The notes below the pieces were generated by a model that was given only the letters and a program-made list of their open reading frames with translations, was not told the DNA's origin and made no database searches. Below are positions 43,995-53,466 of a stretch of 64,000 nucleotides of DNA, in pieces (position 1 is the stretch's first letter; each line of letters begins with the position of its first letter). The translations under genes and the position numbers were made by a program. This DNA comes from a virus: positions 1 through 64,000 of IMG/VR virus record IMGVR_UViG_3300008267_000018; one strand, given 5' to 3'.

Positions 43995-44123
43995 TGTAAA
44001 AAATTAGTTTTTACCCCAATTGGGCGTTAAACTTTTTTGATTCCCTTAGTCTATAACATCTACTTTCTGCATAACACCACGTAAAATACAAATATCAAGA
44101 ATTTAGTAAGCAAATAGTTTCTA
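43995..44123. promoter_or_regulatory. Divergent promoter region
   Basis: 129 AT-rich bases between leftward 43994 and rightward 44124 genes. Marks the switch from the early minus block to the late plus block. Possible -10 'TAAAAT' about 44093; no SD before the ATG at 44124. Confidence 0.4.
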
Positions 44124-47105
44124 ATGGCGTTAGCACCGGCCGATTTTTACGCATACAGCCGTGCCACTGGGACTCCATACCCAGAAGATCCGCAGGAAAG
44201 GGCTGAAATGGCCCCTGCTGTAGCCGAATTCCGCCGTAATCAACTCAAAGCACCTCAACAGGAGTCAAATCTACTTGCCACCATTGGTGCCGCAGCCCTG
44301 GGCCTTGGTGCATTAGCTGGTGGTGCGTATGGTGCCAGGCGTTTGTTCAAAGCTCCCCAAGGAGTGCGGGAAGCGGGGCGCAAAATCACTGATCTTCCCA
44401 GTGCCGAAGCTGTTTTACAGAGGGCTGCTGAGCCCTACAAACTCGCAGATACCACCCCACCTCCCTCTAAAACTGCAATTCCCCAAGCTACGGTTGATTT
44501 AACAACTATCCAGGAAACTCAAAAGCCTGCTGTTGTCAAACAACAGGTAGAAGCAAACGACACTGGAGCAGATCAACTGACTGGCCGTGTTGATCAACAG
44601 ATGCAACGTGATACAGACTTTGTCAAATTTAGTCGTCAAGCAGATGTTGTTGCGGAACGCAATGCACGCTTGCGTACGGCTGCAGATCAAATCTGGGGAT
44701 TTGAAGAAGAGCTTGAAGAAGCTGGTAAACGCTACCAAGCCTATCGCGCTGGTCAATCACAGTTCCGTCCGTCCGTTGCAGACTTAACTGGGTCGTTGAA
44801 CATAAAGGGTAAGGATGTTGTATTTAGCAATCAACTTGAAAGAACACAGGCTGCCCTTGGCTTGACACCTAAAGCTGCTAATGCTCAGATCAGGGATCGC
44901 ATTATGGCCATAGCATCTGCTTCTGAGGAAGAAGCTGCACGTTTAATGGATCCAAACGTACCAGTTTCTGAATTGCGTACATTAATGGGTACGACCAAAC
45001 GACTCAACCCAACAATGGAGGTACGCGGCCAGGGACAGATGGGTCCTACAGACTATGAAAACTTCCAAACCAAACGTCTTGCTGAACTTGCAGGCGAAGA
45101 AGTTGCCCAGAAATTCCTGGAGGAACGTCTAGGTACTGGTGCGACATTGACCGGCATGCGTGAAGTGAATAATCCGGAATATACGGACATCATGTTTAAT
45201 GAGTTTATTCCTCATTGGGATGAGCTTGCTGAACAAGGCGCTTTAAAGCCACGCAATACCACTGTCACTGCAGAAGACGTTGAGCGTTATGGGTTGCCTC
45301 CAGAACGGATGCATTCCAATATGTCTTTCTTTGAACGCAAAAATCTGGAACAACAAATTGATCCTGATTATGACAAAGGCGGCACTGGGCTTTATCTAAG
45401 TGAGTTTGCAGATGCCATTGGCTTATCCAAAATTCCCCAAACAATTATCGAGGGGCAACTTGGTAAACCTTTAACCGAAACACTTGGATCAAAAGAACAA
45501 TCCAACAAAGGCACTACTTTTATCCCTGGTCGAGTACAAGAAGCCGAGGGGAACGTAGAGGGCTCCTTGCGCCAATTACGTGAAATTGACGAAGCAATTC
45601 CTGTGCGTGCAACCAGGGCAGGCGAAGAAAGTACCGGTGTATTTGCCACCAGTGATCCCGAGCGTCCTTTCCGTCTTGTTGGCGAAGGTCGCCGGGAACG
45701 CAACAAAATTACCAGCGAAGATATTAATGCACAATCAACTCGCTTACGTGGTGGTTATGAAATGCCGGAAGCTACGCCCTTCTTCCAGACAGGCGGTAAC
45801 GTCGAAGTAAAACTTGACGACAAGGGTTTCATGACTCCTGTTGTAGTCAATGAAAGGGGCGGCAGAACTTTAATTACAAACTTAAATCAAGCAACAAACA
45901 CACTCGGTGTCGCAGGTACGCACAAACCAGGCGAAGAAATTCTGCGCATTCAACCTTACATGATGCAGCGCACTGTAGAAGAAGGTGGGCAGCAATTGAC
46001 TATCAAACAGCCCCTTTATGGAACTCTTCAGCAACGTACCGCTACAGGCCTAAAACCTGCCGCTGTAAGCAAAGCTGAAGTCCAAGGGATTGCCTCTGGC
46101 GCAGCTGAAAAATGGAATGGATCCGTCAATAACCGTGTTGATTGGCTTGCGCAAAATGAACCAGGGTATCTAGAGGAGAAAGGGTACGTCTTAGCTCAAC
46201 AGCAAATCCCTGGAACCCAACGCGTTAAAAATGTTGTTGTAGCGTCCCCCTTGAAGGCAGATCCAAATCTTGGCGAACCTTATCACTACACAGGTTTTAT
46301 TGCAGAACAGGTGCATACCAACCTAAAACAAAAAGGACTTGACTTACCGGTATTGCAAGATCCTTCTGCTAAACATCAATTTATTACTGACGTTACAAAT
46401 GTAACGACAGAGCGTGCGGTGTATGGCAAAAACAAAGCCAAAGAGTCTATCTTGATTCCTGGTCGCGTTGCTCAAAAAGGATTAAGTGGTATTGATCCAA
46501 TGCAATTTGAAGATGCAGGAGAGAGTGCAGGGGGTGTTGCTTTCTACACTCCTCGCGTTGATACCATCTCACAAAGAAAAACAGGTGATCAACCAGAGGC
46601 TCGAATTCTTCCTGCCGCTCTTGAATCTGGTGTTGGCCGAACTCAAGAAGAAGTACAAAACACGTTGATGATGCAAGCGGCTAATCGCAAAGAAATGCTG
46701 GAAGCAGCGCGTCTTACTCCTGGCGGCCGAATTAACCGTGAAGCCCTGGGCAGCGAGAGCGACATTCTCAATAAGTATGGCGTTTCTTCAGCTAAGTTAA
46801 TGCAAGAAGCAAATGCTCAAATGTCTCGTTCTCAGCAGTTTGTTAATCAATTACCTCAAGCGCAACGCGCTTTGGCTGAGCAACAACAAAATGCCGTTGC
46901 AGCGCAAGAAACCGCAGATGCAGTAGCCCGGCATATTGGTAACTATATTTCTGCGGCTACTCAACGGATTGACGACCCCCTCTCCTGGAAAGGCGATGTT
47001 AAACTCAAAGGAGTAGGGCAAAACGCATTACGTCCTTATACCAAACCTTCAGAGGGAATGGTTCAGGCTTTAATTAATATGTCTCGTAGTCGAGGTCAAT
47101 TATGA
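44124..47105 (+). CDS. Large virion protein, probably internal/ejection type (993 aa)
   Basis: MALAPADFYAYSRATGTPYP opens; a Gly/Ala-rich hydrophobic stretch about residue 53-68 (TIGAAALGLGALAGGAYGAR) is probably a membrane-active helix. The remainder is helical and hydrophilic, rich in Gln/Glu (PQAQRALAEQQQNAVAAQE). No domain recognised. Size and position at the start of the late block, before several Gly/Ala-helix proteins, suggest an injected internal virion protein. Coupled to the next gene by a 4-base overlap. Confidence 0.55.
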   Translation: MALAPADFYAYSRATGTPYPEDPQERAEMAPAVAEFRRNQLKAPQQESNLLATIGAAALGLGALAGGAYGARRLFKAPQGVREAGRKITDLPSAEAVLQRAAEPYKLADTTPPPSKTAIPQATVDLTTIQETQKPAVVKQQVEANDTGADQLTGRVDQQMQRDTDFVKFSRQADVVAERNARLRTAADQIWGFEEELEEAGKRYQAYRAGQSQFRPSVADLTGSLNIKGKDVVFSNQLERTQAALGLTPKAANAQIRDRIMAIASASEEEAARLMDPNVPVSELRTLMGTTKRLNPTMEVRGQGQMGPTDYENFQTKRLAELAGEEVAQKFLEERLGTGATLTGMREVNNPEYTDIMFNEFIPHWDELAEQGALKPRNTTVTAEDVERYGLPPERMHSNMSFFERKNLEQQIDPDYDKGGTGLYLSEFADAIGLSKIPQTIIEGQLGKPLTETLGSKEQSNKGTTFIPGRVQEAEGNVEGSLRQLREIDEAIPVRATRAGEESTGVFATSDPERPFRLVGEGRRERNKITSEDINAQSTRLRGGYEMPEATPFFQTGGNVEVKLDDKGFMTPVVVNERGGRTLITNLNQATNTLGVAGTHKPGEEILRIQPYMMQRTVEEGGQQLTIKQPLYGTLQQRTATGLKPAAVSKAEVQGIASGAAEKWNGSVNNRVDWLAQNEPGYLEEKGYVLAQQQIPGTQRVKNVVVASPLKADPNLGEPYHYTGFIAEQVHTNLKQKGLDLPVLQDPSAKHQFITDVTNVTTERAVYGKNKAKESILIPGRVAQKGLSGIDPMQFEDAGESAGGVAFYTPRVDTISQRKTGDQPEARILPAALESGVGRTQEEVQNTLMMQAANRKEMLEAARLTPGGRINREALGSESDILNKYGVSSAKLMQEANAQMSRSQQFVNQLPQAQRALAEQQQNAVAAQETADAVARHIGNYISAATQRIDDPLSWKGDVKLKGVGQNALRPYTKPSEGMVQALINMSRSRGQL

Positions 47106-47326
47106 CAAAAGAAAAAAAGAAAGATAAAAAGTGGATTCAAGGCGCTGATATCAAGGAAGGCGCCTTTACTGCCAAAGCTAAACGTAAAGGTATTACCTCT
47201 GCTCAGCTCCAAGAGAACGTATTATCTGATCCAGACAAGTACGATGACAAAACCGTCAAGCAAGCGCGGTTGCGTCAAACCTTGGTAGGATTACATAAGA
47301 AGAAAAAAGAAAAAACCGAAGATTGA
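47102..47326 (+). CDS. Small basic protein (74 aa)
   Basis: MTKEKKKDKKWIQGADIKEG, then AFTAKAKRKGITSAQLQENV. Lys-rich at both ends. The first residues match the style of small virion-cluster proteins in phage. Four-base overlaps with both neighbours. Confidence 0.65.
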   Translation: MTKEKKKDKKWIQGADIKEGAFTAKAKRKGITSAQLQENVLSDPDKYDDKTVKQARLRQTLVGLHKKKKEKTED

Positions 47327-47871
47327 TGGCTAGAGATTCACGCCTGGAACTAGATCGTTATATTGATTACGCTAAGGATCCGTTTACAAAAAAACGGCAG
47401 CTTAACTTTGACGAGCTATTTCAATCCCCATCAAGCGAAGGCCAATATCCCTGGAACCCCTCTCGCTTTACACAAAGCGATTTACTGCGCAAAATGATGA
47501 CGCGCAAACTTCAACTCAACCCTGGGCTGAACTTTGTTGGTAGTAGCGCAGAAGAGTACGAAGTCTTTGCCAATATCGGCAGGTTTAAACGTGTTGATGA
47601 CTATGATTTCCAAAACGGCAGGGCATTAACACCTCAGCGTCCAGAAGACCAACCCGGCTTTAACGACCTTTGGATGAGCGTTTATCAACTCAGCCCTACC
47701 ATTCCTGGAGAGAAGAAAGCAAAAAATCCAATGCCACGTGCTTCTAACCCAGATCCCAAAGGGCTGCTAATGCAAGCAGCAGAAAGCCGCGTAGATAATG
47801 AAGTCAGTGGAAATACTTCTGTTGCAGAATTACTAAGTAAATCCAAAACACCCGGTGAAGAAAAAGCCTAG
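47323..47871 (+). CDS. Hypothetical virion-cluster protein (182 aa)
   Basis: Starts at 47323 with TTG or at MARDSRLELDRYIDYAKD (47326). Followed by FTKKRQLNFDELFQSPSSEG and RFKRVDDYDFQNGRALTPQ. No family. Overlaps the previous gene. Confidence 0.6.
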   Translation: MMARDSRLELDRYIDYAKDPFTKKRQLNFDELFQSPSSEGQYPWNPSRFTQSDLLRKMMTRKLQLNPGLNFVGSSAEEYEVFANIGRFKRVDDYDFQNGRALTPQRPEDQPGFNDLWMSVYQLSPTIPGEKKAKNPMPRASNPDPKGLLMQAAESRVDNEVSGNTSVAELLSKSKTPGEEKA

Positions 47872-47912
47872 AAATAGGTTGAGTACAATAAAGAAAAGAA
47901 TTTAACAATACA

Positions 47913-48497
47913 GTGAGATTAGCCGGCGTTGCTAAAGGATTAACCAGGGCAGATCTCAAGTCTGTTGCTGGTAGCGTTGGTACCGGCAGTGCACTTGCTG
48001 GTGGTTTTGGTTTAATGGCAGGTGGGCCGGCCTTAGGTGCCGCATCTGCTGTAGCTGATTTTGCCTTAGCGTATCCCTTAACTCTGGCAGCAAGGGCTGC
48101 AAGGCCTGGTAAAACCCGCACCGTAATTAACGAAGCCGGAAAGCAAGTTACCGAACATGTACCTTCAAGGTTGGAGGGAGCGGCCAACTTAATTGGCTCT
48201 GTTGTTTCTCCGTTAGTTGCCGACGTAGCCATGGGTGGTGGTATGGCACGGCAAGTAGAACCTACGGCCACGTCACAAGATCAAACGATCATGCATCAAA
48301 TGATGCAACGTGCCGCCGTAAATGATATGCAACTTCCGCAAGAAGTGGCGCCTTACACTCAGTTTCAAACCGCCGGCTTACCTAATCGCAATCAATTTCT
48401 CAATGACTACATCTACCCACCCGTAGCGGGTACAGAAGTTGAGCTTCCTGATGTTGTGAAACGTGCATTACAACGCACTGGATTGGAGCTGGGCTAA
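47913..48497 (+). CDS. Gly/Ala-rich virion-cluster protein (194 aa)
   Basis: GTG start at 47913. GSVGTGSALAGGFGLMAGGP, ALGAASAVADFALAYPLTLA: strongly hydrophobic Gly/Ala helices near the N-terminus, then Met/Gln-rich linker (TSQDQTIMHQMMQRAAVND). Membrane-penetrating type protein. TACAAT at 47885 is a possible -10. Overlaps 48497 by one base. Confidence 0.6.
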   Translation: MRLAGVAKGLTRADLKSVAGSVGTGSALAGGFGLMAGGPALGAASAVADFALAYPLTLAARAARPGKTRTVINEAGKQVTEHVPSRLEGAANLIGSVVSPLVADVAMGGGMARQVEPTATSQDQTIMHQMMQRAAVNDMQLPQEVAPYTQFQTAGLPNRNQFLNDYIYPPVAGTEVELPDVVKRALQRTGLELG

Positions 48498-49432
48498 TGG
48501 GCGCACTACAAGGCCTCCGCAATATTGGCAGTGATATTTCAACAGGTATTAAAACTGTTGAGCAACTGCAGAGGAAATTTGACAAAGATACATTGTCCGC
48601 AGTGCCAGGCGTTAATCGTCTAGCGAGCGCCCCTTCTTTTAATCAGGCACTTGCCGCAGAAGGTATTACTGCACGTCAAACGCCTGTCCAATTTGCTGGT
48701 GCTTATGCAGCACGTGTTGCCACTGATCTAACCAATGACGGCACACGGATGCTGTTTTGGCGGTACAACCATCCCAATGCAATTGCCGATGCCATTGGTG
48801 GTGCAGCCATTGGTAAGAAAGCTGCACAAGAGATGGGTCCTCTTAAGACAGGTCTTATCAACCTCGCCGCCCTTGGCCCAGGTATTGCAGTTGCTGGCGC
48901 ATATGATCTGACCAATGTTGGTGAGATGTTTAGGCCAAAGGGTTTTGCTCAGACCTATTCACCAGAAGGTACGGATGATCGTCGTCAAACTGAACAACCT
49001 TTACAAGAGGGATTTGAGCGCTTGTTCCTGGGACGTACTGGGCAACCACTTAAGTACGAGACTGCAAAACAAGAGATTCCAGACTTGACACCTGAACGTT
49101 ATGGTAACTTCATGCGTTCTTATTACCAAGATCGTGGTTTCCTTGGCATTGCCAAAGCAACTACCGAGAACTTGCAGGGTGATCCAGAACTTCGTATTCT
49201 GAACTATCCCATTACAATTCCTTCCGCTCTTGGTGTTCTTGGTGGTGCTGGCGCCGCAGGCGTAGCTGCACGTTCTACACAAGGTCCTGGGCGCTTCCGT
49301 AAGTCAGCTGTTGCAGGTCTTGCCGGTTCTCTTGGTGGTATTCTTACCGGCAATGTTGTCAACGAAGTCATTGCCGCTGGTAATCGCCCAAGGCTGCCTA
49401 CAACTACTGAATACGAAAGTATGCAGTACTGA
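48497..49432 (+). CDS. Virion-cluster protein (311 aa)
   Basis: MGALQGLRNIGSDISTGIKT, then LINLAALGPGIAVAGAYDLT and SALGVLGGAGAAGVAARSTQ. Same Gly/Ala-rich helical style as 47913 and 49465. Possibly a minor virion protein delivered with DNA. No known domain. Confidence 0.6.
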   Translation: MGALQGLRNIGSDISTGIKTVEQLQRKFDKDTLSAVPGVNRLASAPSFNQALAAEGITARQTPVQFAGAYAARVATDLTNDGTRMLFWRYNHPNAIADAIGGAAIGKKAAQEMGPLKTGLINLAALGPGIAVAGAYDLTNVGEMFRPKGFAQTYSPEGTDDRRQTEQPLQEGFERLFLGRTGQPLKYETAKQEIPDLTPERYGNFMRSYYQDRGFLGIAKATTENLQGDPELRILNYPITIPSALGVLGGAGAAGVAARSTQGPGRFRKSAVAGLAGSLGGILTGNVVNEVIAAGNRPRLPTTTEYESMQY

Positions 49433-49464
49433 TAGAATCTATTTTATAAGAAACATTTTTAATA

Positions 49465-50316
49465 ATGGCCGTATATTCAGACCCCTGGTCGTCGCCTGTA
49501 CAGGCTCCTTATAGTACGTTAAATTACAATATTGGGACTACGCCTACCCCTCAATCTTTTGCGGCACAGGCGCGTGAACAAATTAAAGAAAAAATGCAGA
49601 GCGGCAGGCAAGCTGTTCAAGGAGCTGTTCAACAAGGTGGTGAACTTCTTCAAGGGCTGGCTAATCGTCCCGGCCTTGGGCGTGCAGCATTCCTTGGTGG
49701 AATGGTTCCAGGTGCAATGACCGCTGCATCGGAAGCTGCTTCAGGGCGTGCGCTAGGTGCAGGCGTAGCTCTTGGTGCAGGAGCACTTACTGCAGGATTA
49801 GGCACCGCTCTATTGAAAGCTCCTAACCCACTTGCAAAACTTGCCGGTGGTGCATTGATGCTTGGCGGCACGGTCATTCCTGGCATGGCTGCTACTGGTG
49901 CAGAAGCTGTTCGCCAAGAAGTAACTGGTCGTCCAACAGAAGGTAAAGAAGGTGACTTCCAAACTGAAGTTGCCCGCCGTCGTCAACTTGCAGGTGTAGA
50001 CCTTGAGTTAGGTCGCAACGAATTAGGAATGCGCACTGATAACATCGTTGACCTTACTCAACGTTTAAATGCTGTAGATATTGAACAACAAAAAGCTCAA
50101 TATCCCATTCTTGCCAAGATGAAGAACGATGAGCTAACTCGTTCTCAAGCAATGCTCAACTCCCAGAACAATGCTTACATGCAGCAGATGGTTCTTGGGA
50201 CGGCCAGCAACCTTGTCCTGGATGCTCAGCGGGAGCGTGGCGCACTTGCACGTCAATACATCGCTTCTAGCCCCTACAACGTCGTACTAGCGGCTCCTAA
50301 CGTTTCGATTGGTTGA
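49465..50316 (+). CDS. Virion-cluster protein (283 aa)
   Basis: MAVYSDPWSSPVQAPYSTLN, Gly/Ala helix region GLGRAAFLGGMVPGAMTAAS and LGAGVALGAGALTAGLGTAL (about residues 70-140), then charged coiled-coil (QRLNAVDIEQQKAQYPILAK). Same family style as its neighbours. A TATAAG-like box about 49447. Confidence 0.6.
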   Translation: MAVYSDPWSSPVQAPYSTLNYNIGTTPTPQSFAAQAREQIKEKMQSGRQAVQGAVQQGGELLQGLANRPGLGRAAFLGGMVPGAMTAASEAASGRALGAGVALGAGALTAGLGTALLKAPNPLAKLAGGALMLGGTVIPGMAATGAEAVRQEVTGRPTEGKEGDFQTEVARRRQLAGVDLELGRNELGMRTDNIVDLTQRLNAVDIEQQKAQYPILAKMKNDELTRSQAMLNSQNNAYMQQMVLGTASNLVLDAQRERGALARQYIASSPYNVVLAAPNVSIG

Positions 50317-50318
50317 TC

Positions 50319-50783
50319 ATGGCATACTCCTTTGATCCCAAAGCACCTTTCTTAGGTGGTATTGCAGGACTTAATTCCCCTGGCTCTAGTGGCACACCTG
50401 ATTCTGCTTTTGGTGGAATGTTAAATGTAGCTCCGTTAACTCCTGGTTTTACTGGTGCTCAAGCGGGAGCTAGCTTACCAGAAGGCGTGGATCCTAATCT
50501 GGGTTTCTTGATGAATTGGCAACAACAACAACAAGAACAAACAAGGAGAGAAAGTAAGCAAGATTTGGCAGAGATAATGGCACAACGAGAAAAAGAATTT
50601 GAAAAAGCAGCAACATACAAAACGCTTTCTCAAATTCCAAATACAATTGCGTCCATTGGTCAAGGTCTTGCTGCAACTTTGTATAACCCAGCAAGTGTTG
50701 AGATTGCGTCCAGAACTCCTGGATTACTAGCTGGCGTTTATGGACAAGCCATTGGTAGTGCCCGTCAAAAATATATCAGCTAG
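50319..50783 (+). CDS. Virion-cluster protein (154 aa)
   Basis: MAYSFDPKAPFLGGIAGLNS start at 50319. Gln/Glu-rich coiled-coil segment (QQQQEQTRRESKQDLAEI; MAQREKEFEKAATYKTL). Ends GSARQKYIS. No known domain. Overlaps the previous gene end. A TATAAT box at 50786 precedes the next gene. Confidence 0.55.
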   Translation: MAYSFDPKAPFLGGIAGLNSPGSSGTPDSAFGGMLNVAPLTPGFTGAQAGASLPEGVDPNLGFLMNWQQQQQEQTRRESKQDLAEIMAQREKEFEKAATYKTLSQIPNTIASIGQGLAATLYNPASVEIASRTPGLLAGVYGQAIGSARQKYIS

Positions 50784-50885
50784 GTATAATAAAGCTAATG
50801 ACGTATTCATTGCCGCCAACATTAACACAAAGGCCGTTTGATACCGCGTCTTCTTTTTCTACCAATCACCAAGCCAGCAGGTGCC

Positions 50886-51266
50886 ATGGATCCCGGAACA
50901 GCTACTTTAATTGGAGGTGGTATCTCCGCTCTTGGCAGCGGGGCAAGTGCTATTGGCGGTAAAAATGCAGGGAACCAAGCACGGGCTGCTGCTCGTGAGC
51001 AAGCTGCAGCAGTACAAGCCGCAGGACGTGAAGTTCCTCTTGTAAATTTTGGTCTTGATGTAGCCGGTAAAAAATTCGATACTTTATTTGGTGGTCCAGC
51101 GGACCGTTTTAATCTTGCTCAAGATACTGCACTGCAAGGAGCCTTAGCAACTGATCCAGGCTCTTATGGCTCCATCGAAGCACGTAGACAACAACTGCTT
51201 CGAAATCAAGAGTTATTTGGTGCACGCACCCCTGGTTATGGAGCCGCCTTTAGCAGGTTTGTGTAA
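50886..51266 (+). CDS. Gly/Ala-rich protein (126 aa), N-terminus unsettled
   Basis: MDPGTATLIGGGISALGSGA, SAIGGKNAGNQARAAAREQA, ARTPGYGAAFSRFV. A second frame from ATG 50798 (MTYSLPPTLTQRPFDTASSF) reads like a proper N-terminus but is out of frame and ends at about 50962. Either two overlapping genes or a frameshift between 50880 and 50900. Gly-rich membrane-active style. Confidence 0.5.
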   Translation: MDPGTATLIGGGISALGSGASAIGGKNAGNQARAAAREQAAAVQAAGREVPLVNFGLDVAGKKFDTLFGGPADRFNLAQDTALQGALATDPGSYGSIEARRQQLLRNQELFGARTPGYGAAFSRFV

Positions 51267-51295
51267 ACTAAAATAAGTTCAACGCAGTAAGTAAA

Positions 51296-51961
51296 ATGCC
51301 AAAAAATAAAGAAAATAGCGATATCTATAGCGGCATTTTTGGCGCAGATAAATCTTCTATGCCAAGTCCGACTGGCGAACAATTTGAGAATTTAACAAAT
51401 GCATTAAGAGCATCTTCAGCTGGCTTAGGCGGCGGTGGGAGTGGTTCAATGCTCGGCGTGCGGGAGGCCCAAAAAAGTCTTGGTGATCTCTCAAGGGTTT
51501 ATCGTAAGTTTGGTAAAAACATAGGAGATTTTGAATCATATTTAAGTAGTGCAGTTCAGCGGGGAACACTAGCTCCTGAATTAGCCGAACAATCTTATTT
51601 AAACGCTGCAATGTTTTCTAATGCCAAGAAACCATTAGAAGGAGCAGAAAGGCTTGGGACAATGGAGCAAGGTTTTGTTGATCCCAAAAAATATGAAAGG
51701 TATCAACCTTTTATGCAGCTAAATGCTCAACAACTTTTGGGGCGTAATTTGAGTGCCAACGAAATGAATGCATATACAGAAGCTTTCCGTGGAATGGGAA
51801 TCTACAAACCTGCAGATGTTTCTGCTGCTTTTGGTAATATGCTTATGACTACTCCGGAAGCCAGGAGTCGTGAAGTCGTAGTAGATAAAGACTTGTTTAA
51901 AGACAAAACAAAAACTACAGACGAGCTTCTTGCCATGAAACAATCGTTCTTAAATTCTTAA
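51296..51961 (+). CDS. Virion-cluster protein (221 aa)
   Basis: MPKNKENSDIYSGIFGADKS, Gly/Ser patch (LGGGGSGSMLGVREAQKS), helical remainder with LSANEMNAYTEAFRGMGIY and a Lys-rich end. No domain recognised. Confidence 0.55.
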   Translation: MPKNKENSDIYSGIFGADKSSMPSPTGEQFENLTNALRASSAGLGGGGSGSMLGVREAQKSLGDLSRVYRKFGKNIGDFESYLSSAVQRGTLAPELAEQSYLNAAMFSNAKKPLEGAERLGTMEQGFVDPKKYERYQPFMQLNAQQLLGRNLSANEMNAYTEAFRGMGIYKPADVSAAFGNMLMTTPEARSREVVVDKDLFKDKTKTTDELLAMKQSFLNS

Positions 51962-51985
51962 TTTATAATATAAAAAAAGATAGTC

Positions 51986-52696
51986 ATGCCGCAATCTAGA
52001 CAGGAAAAAGAAAGGGCTCAAAAACTTCTCGAAAGTTTTGGTGCCAATATCAGTAAAAACGAATTAAAACGATTTGAAGATAAAGGATTTTCTGTCAATA
52101 AAGCTCAGAATTATGCCCAAAATCAAGGAGGTGTGCGTCTCGGTGATAATGCGCGTGACTATGTTAAGGCCGGGGGAGCGTCTAGTGCACAAACAACAGT
52201 GACACCTGACCCTGATCTTGATCCAATTGTAACTAACGATTTTGTTGATTTTCAGGGACGCACAATGTCCCGCGATCAATTTAATGTTGAATCTGAAGCA
52301 TATATTAGAAATTTGCAAGGCGGTATTGATAAAGAGCTGGAAATTTTACGAGGTTCAAGTAATGAAAATATTGCAGGGATTCAAGCTGGGGCTCAAACAT
52401 TTGGTTACGCTGCAGATGAACGGGCACGCAAATATGTAGCAGATCGTGCAGGAATAACTGCAGAAAACGTTGAAAATATCCGCGCTAAAAACAATCTTGA
52501 TCTTCAATCAATTGTTAATGCCGGTTTAAAAGATGTTGCAAATATTCAAGGAGAAACTTCACGAGATGTAGAAAAAACTCGTGGTGAGTTTGGCTTGAAA
52601 CAGGAAGAAACTCGTCAAGCGGGTGGGCGCGATATTGCACGTATTGCAGGAAGGGCTGGTATCTACCAAGGTTTAATGGGAGCTTTTAATTTCTAA
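51986..52696 (+). CDS. Virion-cluster coiled-coil protein (236 aa)
   Basis: MPQSRQEKERAQKLLESFGA, DRAGITAENVENIRAKNNLD, ARIAGRAGIYQGLMGAFNF. Long helical heptad-like stretches. A TATAAT box at about 51964-51969 lies just upstream. No family. Confidence 0.55.
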   Translation: MPQSRQEKERAQKLLESFGANISKNELKRFEDKGFSVNKAQNYAQNQGGVRLGDNARDYVKAGGASSAQTTVTPDPDLDPIVTNDFVDFQGRTMSRDQFNVESEAYIRNLQGGIDKELEILRGSSNENIAGIQAGAQTFGYAADERARKYVADRAGITAENVENIRAKNNLDLQSIVNAGLKDVANIQGETSRDVEKTRGEFGLKQEETRQAGGRDIARIAGRAGIYQGLMGAFNF

Positions 52697-52723
52697 TTGT
52701 TATAATTAAAAAATAGCTTTTGC

Positions 52724-52729
52724 TATACT
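52724..52729 (+). promoter_or_regulatory. Candidate extended -10 (TGCTATACT)
   Basis: TGCTATACT at 52721-52729, about 23 bases before the ATG at 52752. Codon choice in the next gene looks like that of the well-expressed capsid gene. Confidence 0.4.
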
Positions 52730-52751
52730 TTAAGAAACACTGTAGGTAAAC

Positions 52752-53006
52752 ATGGCCTATTCCGATACTATTGCTGGTATCAATGCCGCCCTTGCACGCG
52801 GCGAAATTGATGCCGCAACTGCAACCGCTCTCAAGAAGCAAGCTGCCGAAGGTGAGTATGGTACTAAATCTTTTGACATCGGTGAATTCGAAGGCCTCCT
52901 GGGCCGCCTGGAAGGTTCCAAGATGCGTCAGAAGCGCCAAGAGAGTGTTGAGGGCCGCCGTGGCACCATGACACAAGGTCTTGCTAGCATGATGAGCAAC
53001 TTCTGA
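52752..53006 (+). CDS. Small helical protein (84 aa)
   Basis: MAYSDTIAGINAALARGEID, then TALKKQAAEGEYGTKSFDI and QESVEGRRGTMTQGLASMMS. Own candidate promoter at 52724. Probably abundant. Function unknown. Confidence 0.6.
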   Translation: MAYSDTIAGINAALARGEIDAATATALKKQAAEGEYGTKSFDIGEFEGLLGRLEGSKMRQKRQESVEGRRGTMTQGLASMMSNF

Positions 53007-53008
53007 TA

Positions 53009-53179
53009 ATGCAAACTTCTGCCGATCCCAAGGCTCAGCCTACCGAGGGTGCAGATTTAAATCTGTACAAAAAGGCGGCAGAAGTTGCTTATCAATTTGC
53101 CAAGAAACGTTCTGAAAAAGAACCTGAAACAACCGAAGATACTTTCGGCGCAAACGATACAAAAGAACCAAGGCAGTAG
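53009..53179 (+). CDS. Small acidic protein (56 aa)
   Basis: MQTSADPKAQPTEGADLNLY, then KKAAEVAYQFAKKRSEKEPE. Starts 3 bases after the previous stop. Low complexity, Glu/Lys/Thr-rich, ends with a charged tail. Unknown. Confidence 0.55.
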   Translation: MQTSADPKAQPTEGADLNLYKKAAEVAYQFAKKRSEKEPETTEDTFGANDTKEPRQ

Positions 53180-53184
53180 CTTAA

Positions 53185-53466
53185 ATGAACAGTTTTATTA
53201 ACACTGGTTCGGATTACGCCGATGATCCGTATTCTCTTCTATTTGATGAAGAGAAAGCCAAGAAAGCTGCTGCTGCTGCTAAGATCTTCCAAGATGTCTC
53301 CGTTGGTTCTTCCAAGGAGAAAATGAAGGAACAAGGAGCACAAGAACGTGAAACCATCACGCGAGGAGCAACAGAGCAGCGTCAGTCCGCTGAACAAGCC
53401 CAGGAGTTCGGCGAGAGGGACGAAGCACGCGATTACTCCCAGGCCCAGCGAGCTTATCGATATTGA
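53185..53466 (+). CDS. Hypothetical protein (93 aa)
   Basis: MNSFINTGSDYADDPYSLLF, then AKKAAAAAKIFQDVSVGSSK and a Gln/Arg/Glu-rich helix (QRQSAEQAQEFGERDEAR). It overlaps the following frame for 119 bases. Unknown. Confidence 0.5.
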   Translation: MNSFINTGSDYADDPYSLLFDEEKAKKAAAAAKIFQDVSVGSSKEKMKEQGAQERETITRGATEQRQSAEQAQEFGERDEARDYSQAQRAYRY

